Shown: positions 8,239 to 16,223 of the stretch, in pieces | How positions within the stretch are numbered: position 1 is the first letter of the stretch | How the letters are laid out: each line of letters opens with the position of its first letter | Assembly (NCBI GenBank): GCA_910578215.1 | Contig: CAJTPH010000037.1 | Span: 1,475 to 30,337 of the forward strand | Direction of reading: 5' to 3' | From: an uncultured Acetatifactor sp. | GTDB taxonomy: Bacteria > Bacillota > Clostridia > Lachnospirales > Lachnospiraceae | Length of the DNA: 28,863 nt | The notes under the pieces: generated by a model | Told to the model about the DNA's origin: nothing | Seen by the model: only the letters and a program-made list of their open reading frames with translations | The model's database searches: none | Translations under genes and position numbers: made by a program

Positions 8239-8886
8239 TCAAAGCGTCTCCTGTTCTTTCGTATACCGGTTAATATTATAAGAAAGCTTCATCAGGCTGT
8301 CGGACAAATGTACGTTTTCCACCTGAATCCGCTCCGGCACATTCAAATCCACATGGGCAAAATTCCAGATGGCACGAATACCTGTCTGAGCAAGCCGTTC
8401 GGCAACGCTTAAGGCCCCGGCCTTCGGAATGGTAAGCACCGCGATGTCGATGTCATTGTCACGGATAAAGCTCTCCATCTCCTCCATTGCCATCACCCTG
8501 ACCCCCCGAACCTCCATGCCCACAAGCTCCGGCTTCTGGTCAAACATGCCGCACAGGATAAATCCGCGTCTCTCAAAATTAATGTAATTGCCAAGCGCCC
8601 TCCCCAGATTTCCCGCTCCGACAATAACATAATTATGCTGTCTGTCCAAACCCAGTATCCTGCCGATCTCATTGTAAAGATATTCGACATTGTATCCGTA
8701 GCCCTGCTGCCCAAAGCCGCCGAAATTATTGAAATCCTGTCGGATCTGCGAGGCAGTAACCTTCATCAGTCCGCTCAGATCCTGCGACGATATTCTCTCT
8801 ACCCCTTCGTCCTTCAGCTCTCCAAGATAACGAAAATATCTGGGCAGGCGTCCTATGACCGCCTGTGAAATTTCTTTTTCCTCCAA
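8239..8886 (-). CDS. rex: Redox-sensing transcriptional repressor Rex
   Basis: Binds DNA when the NADH/NAD+ ratio is low and represses fermentation and respiration genes. The N-terminal winged helix contains EEKEISQAVIGRLPRYFRYLGEL and SQDLSGLMKVTASQIRQDF. The Rossmann NADH domain has VGAGNLGRALGNY, and the C-terminal domain-swap helix lies near LMKLSYNINRY. A frame extension to ATG 8925 exists, but that ATG lies inside the -10 box of the promoter at 8921-8949. The TTG at 8886 has GGGAGG 7 bases upstream and gives 215 residues, the normal Rex length, so TTG is chosen. It is divergent from the ABC-F gene, an arrangement related to B. subtilis ydiF/rex. A Rex-like half-palindrome overlaps its own promoter. 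Confidence 0.96.
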   Translation of the reverse strand: MEEKEISQAVIGRLPRYFRYLGELKDEGVERISSQDLSGLMKVTASQIRQDFNNFGGFGQQGYGYNVEYLYNEIGRILGLDRQHNYVIVGAGNLGRALGNYINFERRGFILCGMFDQKPELVGMEVRGVRVMAMEEMESFIRDNDIDIAVLTIPKAGALSVAERLAQTGIRAIWNFAHVDLNVPERIQVENVHLSDSLMKLSYNINRYTKEQETL

Positions 8887-8920
8887 GATTCTTCCTCCCA
8901 AAATCCAATCCTTTCCTTTC

Positions 8921-8949
8921 ATCATAGCAAAATGTTAAATTAATGTCAA
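8921..8949 (-). promoter_or_regulatory. rex promoter with possible Rex operator
   Basis: On the minus strand -35 is TTGACA (8949-8944), the spacer is 17 bases and -10 is TATGAT (8926-8921). The stretch 8932-8949 matches the Firmicutes Rex box TTGTTAA-N4-TTAACAA at 10 of 14 defined positions, so autoregulation is possible. The promoter match is strong; the operator reading is tentative. Confidence 0.7.
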
Positions 8950-8994
8950 TGAATTGACAGGATAAGTTTTCAGGGGGTAAAAATTTCGGAGGTA

Positions 8995-9023
8995 TTGGAA
9001 TTTGGAAGCAAAAATGCTATAAT
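8995..9023 (+). promoter_or_regulatory. Promoter for the ABC-F gene
   Basis: -35 TTGGAA (8995-9000) and -10 TATAAT (9018-9023) are separated by 17 bases, about 60 bases before the coding start. A second, weaker TTGACA (8954-8959) with TAAAAA 18 bases later lies upstream. Confidence 0.65.
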
Positions 9024-9041
9024 CTCCAAAGAGAAGACAAA

Positions 9042-9066
9042 CCGGGCGGGATACCGTACCGCCCGG
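9042..9066 (+). promoter_or_regulatory. GC-rich stem-loop in the ABC-F leader
   Basis: CCGGGCGG (9042-9049) and CCGCCCGG (9059-9066) form a perfect 8-base stem with a 9-base loop. It starts about 10 bases after the likely transcription start and ends 5 bases before the AAAGGG ribosome site. No T-run follows and no upstream ORF fits in the leader, so it is not an obvious terminator or attenuator; it may set mRNA stability or translation. Confidence 0.55.
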
Positions 9067-9080
9067 ACCAGAAAGGGCAT

Positions 9081-11120
9081 ATGATCATGATACTCTCCGT
9101 TCAGAATATATCGAAGGAATTTACGGAAAACAAGGTGCTGGAAAATATCAGCTTCCATATTGAGGATTACGAAAAGGCGGCTGTCGTAGGCATCAACGGC
9201 GCCGGAAAAACCACGCTCCTGCGCATCATCGTGGGTGAAATGTCCCCTGACAGCGGTCTGGTGGCGCTCTCCAAGGACAAAACCCTGGGCTACCTTGCGC
9301 AGAACGACGCCGTGGACACGGGAAATACAATTTATGAGGAGCTGCTGTCCGTCAAGCAGGAGCTGATAAACCTGGAGAAGCGGATAAGGGAATGTGAAAT
9401 CTCCATGCAGAACGCAGGCGAGGATGAGCTGGAACGGCTGATGAAGCAGTATGCCGCCCTCACCCACGCTTTTGAAGCAGGGGACGGCTACGCTTATAAA
9501 AGCGAAATTACGGGAGTCCTTAAGGGGCTGGGCTTTGAGGAGGCGGAGTTTGAGAAATCGGTCTCCACTCTCTCCGGCGGACAGAAGACCCGTGTGGCGC
9601 TGGGGAAGCTCCTGCTGCAGAAGCCCGACCTGATCATACTTGACGAGCCTACCAACCATCTGGATCTGAACTCCATCGCATGGCTGGAAACCTATCTTTT
9701 AAACTATAAGGGAGCGGTCCTCCTGGTGTCTCACGACCGTTTCTTTCTGGACAGGATCGCCTCCAAGGTCATCGAGATCGACCAGACGAAGGCCACCGTC
9801 TTTGCGGGCAATTATTCGGACTATGCCGCAAAAAAGGAACAGCTCCGGGCTGCGGCGATGAACGCATACCTGAATCAGCAGCGGGAAATCAAGCACCAGG
9901 AGGCGGTCATCGAAAAATTAAGATCCTTCAACCGTGAGAAGTCCATTAAACGCGCCGAGAGCTGTGAAAAGCTGCTGAACAAAATGGAGGTTCTGGACAA
10001 GCCCACGGAGGCGCGCACGGACATGCACCTGAAGCTCACTCCCAGGTATATCAGCGGTAACGATGTGCTCACCGTAGAGAATCTGAGCAAGTCCTTCGGG
10101 GAACAGCTGCTTTTTGAAAACGTAAGCTTTGAGCTAAAGCGCGGGGAGCATGTGGCAGTCATCGGCGACAACGGAACCGGAAAGACCACCCTTTTGAAGA
10201 TATTAAACCTGCTGCTTGCTGCGGACAGCGGCGAATTCCGCCTTGGCGCAAATGTGGAGATCGGCTATTACGATCAGGAGCACCATGTGCTGCACAGCGA
10301 AAAGACTTTGTTCGACGAGATCTCCGACGATTACCCCACTCTCACAAACACGGACATACGCAATGTGCTTGCGGCGTTTCTGTTCACCGGGGACGACGTG
10401 TTTAAGAATATACGCGACCTGAGCGGGGGCGAGCGGGGGCGTGTCTCCCTGGCAAAGCTGATGCTTGGCAACGCAAACTTCCTGATACTGGACGAGCCCA
10501 CCAACCATTTGGACATCATGTCAAAGGAGATTCTGGAGGACGCCCTGAACAGCTACGAGGGCACCGTCCTTTACGTCTCCCATGACCGTTATTTTATAAA
10601 CAGAACCGCACACAGAATTTTGGACCTGACAGGGCACAGACTTGTAAATTATATCGGAAACTACGATTATTATCTTGAAAAGCATGACGCCGTGATGGCT
10701 GCCATGGCTGCAGGCGCCGCCAAACCCGCTGCCTCCGGCACTTCCGGGTCCGCAGACGGCATTACCGGCGCATCCGGTCCTGCCGGCAGGTCCGGGGACG
10801 ACCCGGCCAGCGGCTCCGACGGTACAGACAGGCTCTCCGATGCCTCAGGCGCTTCCGCACCCTCCGCATCCAGCCAGAAGGCCGACTGGATAGCCAGGAA
10901 GGAGGAGCAGGCAAAACTACGCAAGAAAGAAAACGATCTAAAAAAATGCGAGGAAAAAATTGCCGCTCTGGAGCTGCGCGGCGGGGAGATCGACAAAGAA
11001 ATGTCCGATCCCGCCGTGGGCACACAGGTCGCAAAGCTTCAGAAGCTGTCCGCAGAGCAGTCGGAAATCCGCGCACAGCTGGAGAAGCTTTACGAGGAAT
11101 GGGAGGTTCTGGCTACATAA
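9081..11120 (+). CDS. ydiF: ABC-F family ATPase (YdiF-like)
   Basis: A soluble protein with two ATP-binding domains and no membrane segments, of the ribosome-associated ABC-F class. Domain 1 has Walker A GINGAGKTT (about 37-45), signature LSGGQKTR and Walker B LIILDEPTNHLDL. Domain 2 has GDNGTGKTT, LSGGERGR and FLILDEPTNHLDI. The charged inter-domain linker (NREKSIKRAESCEKLL) is the P-site tRNA interaction motif region. After domain 2 comes an unusual stretch of about 60 residues rich in Ala, Ser, Gly and Asp (about 538-598), then a charged coiled coil at about 605-675. ATG at 9087 (two codons in) has a better-spaced AAAGGG and could be the real start. Similarity is to housekeeping YdiF rather than to known antibiotic-protection members. 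The 3' end overlaps icd by 8 bases, convergently. Confidence 0.93.
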   Translation: MIMILSVQNISKEFTENKVLENISFHIEDYEKAAVVGINGAGKTTLLRIIVGEMSPDSGLVALSKDKTLGYLAQNDAVDTGNTIYEELLSVKQELINLEKRIRECEISMQNAGEDELERLMKQYAALTHAFEAGDGYAYKSEITGVLKGLGFEEAEFEKSVSTLSGGQKTRVALGKLLLQKPDLIILDEPTNHLDLNSIAWLETYLLNYKGAVLLVSHDRFFLDRIASKVIEIDQTKATVFAGNYSDYAAKKEQLRAAAMNAYLNQQREIKHQEAVIEKLRSFNREKSIKRAESCEKLLNKMEVLDKPTEARTDMHLKLTPRYISGNDVLTVENLSKSFGEQLLFENVSFELKRGEHVAVIGDNGTGKTTLLKILNLLLAADSGEFRLGANVEIGYYDQEHHVLHSEKTLFDEISDDYPTLTNTDIRNVLAAFLFTGDDVFKNIRDLSGGERGRVSLAKLMLGNANFLILDEPTNHLDIMSKEILEDALNSYEGTVLYVSHDRYFINRTAHRILDLTGHRLVNYIGNYDYYLEKHDAVMAAMAAGAAKPAASGTSGSADGITGASGPAGRSGDDPASGSDGTDRLSDASGASAPSASSQKADWIARKEEQAKLRKKENDLKKCEEKIAALELRGGEIDKEMSDPAVGTQVAKLQKLSAEQSEIRAQLEKLYEEWEVLAT

Positions 11121-12321
11121 GCTCCTCCAGAGTCTCCCTGATCGCCCGGATAAACGCGAGGCTGTTTAAAATCACAGGCTTCTCACAGGTGGAGATCAGG
11201 GACAGGCTTTTCGTCATCTTTCCGTCCTCAACGGTTTTGATGCAGGCGCGCTCCAGCTTTTCCGCAAAGCTTACAAGCTCTGCGTTTCCGTCAAGCTCTC
11301 CCCTTTTCCTGAGCGCGCCGCTCCATGCAAAAATGGTGGCGATGGAATTGGTGGAGGTCTCCTCTCCCTTCAAATGCTTATAATAATGGCGCTGTACGGT
11401 GCCGTGCGCCGCCTCGTACTCGTATGCGCCGCTTGGAGAAACCAGAACGGAGGTCATCATGGACAGGTCCCCGTAAGCGGTTGCCACCATGTCGGACATT
11501 ACATCTCCGTCGTAATTCTTGCACGCCCAGATGAAGCCGCCCTCGGAGCGTATGACACGCGCCACGGCGTCGTCGATGAGGGTGTAGAAATATTCTATGC
11601 CCAGCTCCTCAAATTTCGCCTTGTATTCACCTTCGTAAATCTCCTGAAAAATGTCCTTGAAGGTATGGTCATATTTCTTGGAGATCGTGTCCTTGGTAGA
11701 AAACCAGAGATCCTGCCTAGTGTCCACCGCATAGCCAAAGCACGCCCGCGCAAAGCTCTTAATGGACTTTTCCGTGTTATGGATACCCTGGATAATGCCT
11801 GCGCCGTCAAAATCATGAATCAGCTCCCTGGTCTCCACGCCGTCCTCCGAGGTAAACACAAGCTCCGCCTTACCCGCTCCGGGAATTTTGATCTCCGTAT
11901 TTTTATACACGTCCCCATAGGCATGGCGGGCAATGGTAATGGGCTTTGTCCAGTTCTTCACATAGGGCACGATGCCCTTAACCAATATGGGCGCCCGGAA
12001 CACCGTGCCGTCCAGAATGGCGCGGATGGTCCCGTTAGGGCTTTTCCACATTTGCTTCAGGTCATATTCCTTCATGCGTGCGCCGTTGGGTGTGATGGTG
12101 GCGCACTTTACCGCCACACCGTATTTCAGGGTGGCATTGGCGGAATCCACCGTCACCTGATCGTCGGTGGCATTCCTGTTTTCCAGCCCAAGGTCGTAAT
12201 ATTCCGTATTTAAATCTATGTAGGGAAGCAGAAGCTCGTCTTTGATCATCTGCCAGAGTATCCTTGTCATCTCGTCCCCGTCCATTTCCACCAGGGGCGT
12301 CTTCATCTGAATTTTTGCCAT
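11113..12321 (-). CDS. icd: NADP-dependent isocitrate dehydrogenase (eukaryotic-like homodimeric type)
   Basis: Oxidises and decarboxylates isocitrate to 2-oxoglutarate with NADP+. It has 402 residues and closely resembles cytosolic IDH1-type enzymes rather than the E. coli type. VEMDGDEMTRILW is at the N-terminus, KSPNGTIR is the substrate-binding loop, and GRHAYGDVY-like ARHAYGDVY follows. YEAAHGTVQRHY contains the region that recognises NADP, where His and Arg fit NADP rather than NAD. It is the last gene of the set citrate synthase, GntR regulator, icd, with only 46 bases after the regulator, so it is probably cotranscribed. Together these genes provide 2-oxoglutarate for glutamate synthesis. 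Its stop overlaps the end of the convergent ABC-F gene. Confidence 0.97.
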   Translation of the reverse strand: MAKIQMKTPLVEMDGDEMTRILWQMIKDELLLPYIDLNTEYYDLGLENRNATDDQVTVDSANATLKYGVAVKCATITPNGARMKEYDLKQMWKSPNGTIRAILDGTVFRAPILVKGIVPYVKNWTKPITIARHAYGDVYKNTEIKIPGAGKAELVFTSEDGVETRELIHDFDGAGIIQGIHNTEKSIKSFARACFGYAVDTRQDLWFSTKDTISKKYDHTFKDIFQEIYEGEYKAKFEELGIEYFYTLIDDAVARVIRSEGGFIWACKNYDGDVMSDMVATAYGDLSMMTSVLVSPSGAYEYEAAHGTVQRHYYKHLKGEETSTNSIATIFAWSGALRKRGELDGNAELVSFAEKLERACIKTVEDGKMTKSLSLISTCEKPVILNSLAFIRAIRETLEELM

Positions 12322-12367
12322 AATTTTTCCTTTCTAAGCCTGATCTGTCAAAACCTCAGTTGCTCAC

Positions 12368-13066
12368 TCAGTTCCTGGCCCGCTGTTCATATATTTCATG
12401 CAGCCCATTTTTGACCATATTATTGTATGCGTTTATCATATGCTGGTTGGCAAGCTTTTCCGCCAGGTCCCCATCCCTTGCCTTGATGGCCTCAAGAATT
12501 CCCCTGTGCTCCGCGTTGGATTTCGGTCCCCTTCCTGTGCTGGAGAGGGTCTTCCTTCTGACTCTCAGCACATATTGATGAAAGTCCTTCAGCTGGTGTT
12601 CCAGCATCTTGCTGTCACATGCCTCGTACAAAATATCATGAAAACGGTTATCCAGCTCGGCAAGCTGATCCAAATGCCCCTTCTGGGCATGGAATTCCGC
12701 CAGATAGACATTCTCCTCCATCTCCTCCAGCTGTTCTTTGGTAATATGCTCCGTTGCCCAGCGGGCACACAGGCCCTCCAGCAGAGAGCGGATCATATAA
12801 ATATCCTTTACATCCTTCTCCGTAATACCCGTGACATAGGCTCCCTTGTTGGGAATGATCTGAATCAGCCCCTCAAGCTCCAGCTGGCGGAACGCCTCCC
12901 TGACCGGAGTACGGCTCACACCCATCTCCTCCCCGATCGCCACTTCCTTCAATTCCTCATGCTCGGCGTATTTTCCGCTCAGTATATCCTCTCTCAGCCT
13001 GTTGAAAACACGCCCCCGCAGGGAGTACTTGTCCGTTACCTCCTGCTTAACGTCATAGTTGCTCAT
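12368..13066 (-). CDS. GntR family transcriptional regulator, FadR/FCD type
   Basis: A 232-residue protein. The N-terminal winged helix (about 15-80) includes YSLRGRVFNRLREDILSG, GEEMGVSRTPVREAFRQLELEGLI and IPNKGAYVTGI, hallmarks of GntR. The C-terminal all-helical FCD domain (about 90-220) has conserved Asp/His positions that usually bind a metal and an organic acid (DNRFHDILYEA with HDILYEACDS; later AEHRGILEAI). A frame extension to 13192 exists, but ATG at 13066 has GGAGAAG directly upstream and the extension is unlike the family. It lies between the citrate synthase gene (80-base gap) and icd, so it most likely controls this operon with a metabolite such as citrate or a related acid as ligand; the ligand is inference. 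Confidence 0.93.
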   Translation of the reverse strand: MSNYDVKQEVTDKYSLRGRVFNRLREDILSGKYAEHEELKEVAIGEEMGVSRTPVREAFRQLELEGLIQIIPNKGAYVTGITEKDVKDIYMIRSLLEGLCARWATEHITKEQLEEMEENVYLAEFHAQKGHLDQLAELDNRFHDILYEACDSKMLEHQLKDFHQYVLRVRRKTLSSTGRGPKSNAEHRGILEAIKARDGDLAEKLANQHMINAYNNMVKNGLHEIYEQRARN

Positions 13067-13146
13067 TTCTTCTCCATCCTTACTGCCAAACACATTATAT
13101 ATTATGAGGGTTCCGGGCTTTCCAGGACCGCAAGCACAGCTTTTCC

Positions 13147-14556
13147 TCAGAAAATATTTATGCCCTTCTCCGTACACAGGCGTTCCACGCACGAAGCAAT
13201 CTCCTCGTCGGTCAGCACCGTCACGCGCCCGCCCGCATATTCCTCATCTACCCATTTCTTGATCTCCTGCACCAGCTCCGAATTTTTCTCTATCTGCCTG
13301 CCGTCCCTAAGCCCATAATAGGCGTTGATCCAGTGGGCAATGCCCGCAAGCCCCGACGTGTTGGATACGGCGCAGCGCACCGGTCTGTTCAGGAACTTCT
13401 CTGTGTCGAAAATATTGTAAATCTCCTCATTTTTAAGAAGCCCGTCCGCATGAATGCCCGCTCTTGTGACATTGAAATTCCTGCCTACAAAGGGAGTCCT
13501 GGGGGGAATCTGGTAGCCGATCTCCTTCTCGTAATATTCTGCCAGCTCCGTGATGACCGTGGTGTCCATGCCGTTTAAGTCGCCCTTCAGCTGGGCGTAC
13601 TCAAATACCATCGCCTCCAGGGGCGTATTGCCCGTCCTCTCGCCGATGCCGAACAGGGAGGTGTTGATGCCCGAACAGCCGTAAAGCCATGCTGTTGTGG
13701 AGTTTGCCACCGCTTTATAGAAATCATTATGCCCGTGCCACTCGATCAGCTCGTGAGGCACACCCGCGTGGGTATGGATGGCATAAATGATGCCCTGGAC
13801 GCTTCTTGGAATCACGGCTCCGGGGAAGTTGACCCCATAGCCCATGGTATCGCAGGCGCGCACCTTGATGGGAATTTGATACTCCTCCATCAGCTTCATA
13901 AGCTCTGTACAGAAGGGCACCACATAGCCGTAAATGTCCGCCCTGGTGATATCCTCCAAATGGCACCTGGGGCTGATGCCCTCCTCCAGACATTCCCTGA
14001 TGACGCTGAGATAATGGTCCATGGCCTGGCGCCTGGTCATCTTGAGCTTCATAAAGATATGATAATCGGAGCAGCTTACAAGAATGCCTGTCTCCTTCAT
14101 ACCGATTTCCTTAACCAGCTTAAAGTCCTCCTTGCTGGCGCGTATCCAGCTTGTAACCTCCGGAAACTCATAGCCCCTTTCCATGCACTTGTATACCGCG
14201 TCCCTGTCCTTTTTGCTGTACAAAAAGAACTCGCTGGCGCGTACCATGCCGTTTGGCCCGCCCAATCTGTGCAGATAATCAAAGATCGTCACAATCTGCT
14301 CCGTTGTATAAGGCGCCCTGGACTGCTGTCCGTCACGGAAGGTCGTATCCGTGATCCAGATATCCCTGGGCATATTGTGGGGCACGATCCTGTCATTAAA
14401 GGGGATCTTCGGTATCTCGGAATAAGGAAACATATTCCTGAATACGTTGGGCTTCTTCACATCGTCCAGTATGTACATATGCTCCTCAATTTCCAACAGG
14501 TTATTTTTGGAGTTCATAGTCACCGGACGGTTTTGAAATGTTTCGCTCTCTCTCAT
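13147..14556 (-). CDS. Probable Re-citrate synthase (HMGL/isopropylmalate synthase family)
   Basis: A 469-residue protein of the DRE-TIM metallolyase family. Motifs are DTTFRDGQQS (about 71-80), with the catalytic Arg, and the metal-binding EWHGHND; FGIGERTGNTPLEA follows. It lacks the C-terminal leucine-regulatory domain of isopropylmalate synthase. The long N-terminal extension and the segment GGPNGMVRASEFFLYSKKDRDAV match what I recall of Clostridium kluyveri Re-citrate synthase, which condenses acetyl-CoA and oxaloacetate. The neighbours, a GntR regulator and icd, support citrate formation rather than homocitrate or isopropylmalate formation. AGGAGG lies 8 bases before the ATG. Automatic annotation may well call it homocitrate or 2-isopropylmalate synthase. 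The assignment is from motifs, memory of the family and context. Confidence 0.85.
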   Translation of the reverse strand: MRESETFQNRPVTMNSKNNLLEIEEHMYILDDVKKPNVFRNMFPYSEIPKIPFNDRIVPHNMPRDIWITDTTFRDGQQSRAPYTTEQIVTIFDYLHRLGGPNGMVRASEFFLYSKKDRDAVYKCMERGYEFPEVTSWIRASKEDFKLVKEIGMKETGILVSCSDYHIFMKLKMTRRQAMDHYLSVIRECLEEGISPRCHLEDITRADIYGYVVPFCTELMKLMEEYQIPIKVRACDTMGYGVNFPGAVIPRSVQGIIYAIHTHAGVPHELIEWHGHNDFYKAVANSTTAWLYGCSGINTSLFGIGERTGNTPLEAMVFEYAQLKGDLNGMDTTVITELAEYYEKEIGYQIPPRTPFVGRNFNVTRAGIHADGLLKNEEIYNIFDTEKFLNRPVRCAVSNTSGLAGIAHWINAYYGLRDGRQIEKNSELVQEIKKWVDEEYAGGRVTVLTDEEIASCVERLCTEKGINIF

Positions 14557-14583
14557 AATTACACCCTCCTGCGTGCTTTACAC

Positions 14584-14635
14584 GTATACCAATGTATGTA
14601 CTGTATGCAGGGCATACATTGGTATGCAAGCATAC
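14584..14635. repeat. Cluster of GTATGC/GCATAC dyads in the citrate synthase leader
   Basis: GTATGC-N3-GCATAC (14603-14617) and GTATGC-N2-GCATAC (14622-14635) lie about 19 bases apart, with GTATAC at 14584-14589. In addition the arms 14586-14598 and 14613-14625 are a perfect 13-base inverted repeat. These resemble operator half-sites of FadR-type GntR proteins and could also fold in RNA. The regulator encoded at 12368-13066 is the obvious candidate. Confidence 0.65.
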
Positions 14636-14697
14636 ATATCAATATCGGGACGGAATATCCGAACCTCCCGCCGCGCCAAATCGGCACACCTTGTATT

Positions 14698-14726
14698 ATT
14701 GTATACAACCGTAGGAAAGGTGTCAA
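14698..14726 (-). promoter_or_regulatory. Promoter of citrate synthase operon with palindrome on -10
   Basis: On the minus strand -35 is TTGACA (14726-14721) and -10 is TACAAT (14703-14698), with a 17-base spacer. The palindrome TTGTATACAA (14699-14708) overlaps the -10 box and shares the GTATAC core with the leader cluster, so binding there would block polymerase. The leader to the ATG at 14556 is about 135 bases. Confidence 0.75.
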
Positions 14727-14775
14727 TGCTTTTCTAAAAAAATTTATTGCTACAACCCGGTAAACAATGTTCTTC

Positions 14776-14800
14776 AGGCCGGTGTAAGTTAAACCGGCCT
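14776..14800 (-). terminator. Stem-loop at the end of the membrane protein gene
   Basis: AGGCCGGT and ACCGGCCT form a perfect 8-base stem with a 9-base loop, beginning inside the stop codon at 14799-14801. The tract after it on the minus strand (GAAGAACATTGTTT) is only weakly T-rich, so termination may be partial. Confidence 0.45.
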
Positions 14801-16145
14801 ATCCCCAGACTCCCAGACCGGTCAGCAGCACTGCTGTCAGGCAAAACATAAGCACCACCGTACAGACCGCCAGCAGTTGTCCCTTTATCGTATTCATATA
14901 TGCCCTATGGGTGTTTACAATGCCATCCGCCATGGCAGTACTTTCCGGAATCCCATAGCTTTTGGCGTAACTGCCGGCGACACGAAAAATCTCCTCGGTA
15001 TGGAGCTTTCCTTTCTCCAAGGTGACCTTGCTTCCGTCGCTGAAAACCATTTCACGCACCCATCTTTTCCCGTCGTGCCCCCATCCCCTGGGCAGATACC
15101 GAAGACTGCCAAGATAAAATATGCCGGCAGAATTTCTCTCCTCCACAAGAAAATTCCTTGTGAGAGTGTACTCCTGGTCCCGAAAAAGCGGTTCCTCACA
15201 AAAATATTCCCGGCAGAACTGCTCCATAAGACGTTTTTTATCCCCCCATCTTCCAAACTTTTTCAGAGACGCCGTGGAGTGCCTGACCGCTGCCCAGAGA
15301 TACCCCGCCGCCAGACAGCCAAACATCGGCACCGCCAGCATAAGGTCCTCCCGGGACACTTCTCTGGCTGTTTTTATCAGAAACAAGCCCGTCACAAGGC
15401 TAAAGACAAGTACCTCCCGAAGCAGGGGGCAGCGACAGAGAAGCTGCCATCCATACAGATATGCGCCTGGGTTCATTCCCTGCCTATAGGGGAAAAAACG
15501 GATTCTCGCGCCAATTACGCGAAGGAGCAGCAATAATAAAATCAAAACGATTTTAAACAGCATAAGGGGCAGCAGGTATAAAAAAATACCGCTGAGGACG
15601 CCGCATCCCGCAAAAAGGTAGCTCCCCCGGCGTCCGGCAATGTTTGTAAGCATCCCGTAAACACCTGCTGAAAACGACATGATGGCTGCCAGAAAATCTA
15701 TGGCATAGCTCGCCATCCACCGCAGGCTGCCCTTTTTCTTTTCCCAAAGACACAGCCTTGCCACCGCAAAAGCTACCGCAAATAGGACGGCGCAGAAGGT
15801 CATCTGTGCCGAAAGTGCCATGGAAAGGGGCCGCTCTGCAAGCCCGGCAAGCACCTGTTCAGAAGGCAGGCTGCCGTATTCCGTCAGCAGCACTGCCCCC
15901 GAAAGCGCCGCCATCCCCGGAAGCAGCATACCGATCAAGGTCTCCGTCATGGTTTTTCTTTTCATTAACTGATAGAGATCAAAAAAATAGCTGAGAATAC
16001 TGAATCCGCAGAGAAAAACCATGATCCATACAAAGTCAAGCAAAATGCTTTTACCTTCCCATCTGTCGTCTACGGAAACCATCACCTCACGCAGCAGCTC
16101 TACCAGCTCCAACTCCCTTAGCCAATTCATGCAGTATCTCTCCAT
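14799..16145 (-). CDS. Polytopic membrane protein of unknown function
   Basis: A 448-residue protein I do not recognise. There are about eight or nine hydrophobic segments, near 36-56, 68-90, 110-135, 147-166, 172-212 (probably two), 236-256, 265-288 and 422-446. Between the last two is a soluble region of about 120 residues (about 300-420) with NFLVEERNSAGIFYLGSLRY, RWVREMVFSDGSKV and AGSYAKSYGIPESTAM. The final segment could anchor that domain back in the membrane. Starts are ambiguous: ATG at 16145 has AAGGGG only 3 bases away, while ATG at 16130 has GGAGAG 7 bases upstream. It follows the broken protease gene by 78 bases and ends at a stem-loop before the citrate synthase promoter. Confidence 0.75.
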   Translation of the reverse strand: MERYCMNWLRELELVELLREVMVSVDDRWEGKSILLDFVWIMVFLCGFSILSYFFDLYQLMKRKTMTETLIGMLLPGMAALSGAVLLTEYGSLPSEQVLAGLAERPLSMALSAQMTFCAVLFAVAFAVARLCLWEKKKGSLRWMASYAIDFLAAIMSFSAGVYGMLTNIAGRRGSYLFAGCGVLSGIFLYLLPLMLFKIVLILLLLLLRVIGARIRFFPYRQGMNPGAYLYGWQLLCRCPLLREVLVFSLVTGLFLIKTAREVSREDLMLAVPMFGCLAAGYLWAAVRHSTASLKKFGRWGDKKRLMEQFCREYFCEEPLFRDQEYTLTRNFLVEERNSAGIFYLGSLRYLPRGWGHDGKRWVREMVFSDGSKVTLEKGKLHTEEIFRVAGSYAKSYGIPESTAMADGIVNTHRAYMNTIKGQLLAVCTVVLMFCLTAVLLTGLGVWG

Positions 16146-16223
16146 TTCCCCTTGTGCCTACTCAAAGTATAATAACCGCCTTTGTCAGCTGCCCCCGTAT
16201 TTCCTTCTTTTCTCCCATCCGGG

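Noticed and set aside
14586..14625. CRISPR or transposon inverted repeat in the citrate synthase leader
   Set aside because: There is only one pair of 13-base arms with a 14-base centre, no spacers, no transposase and no flanking duplication; operator or RNA hairpin fits better.
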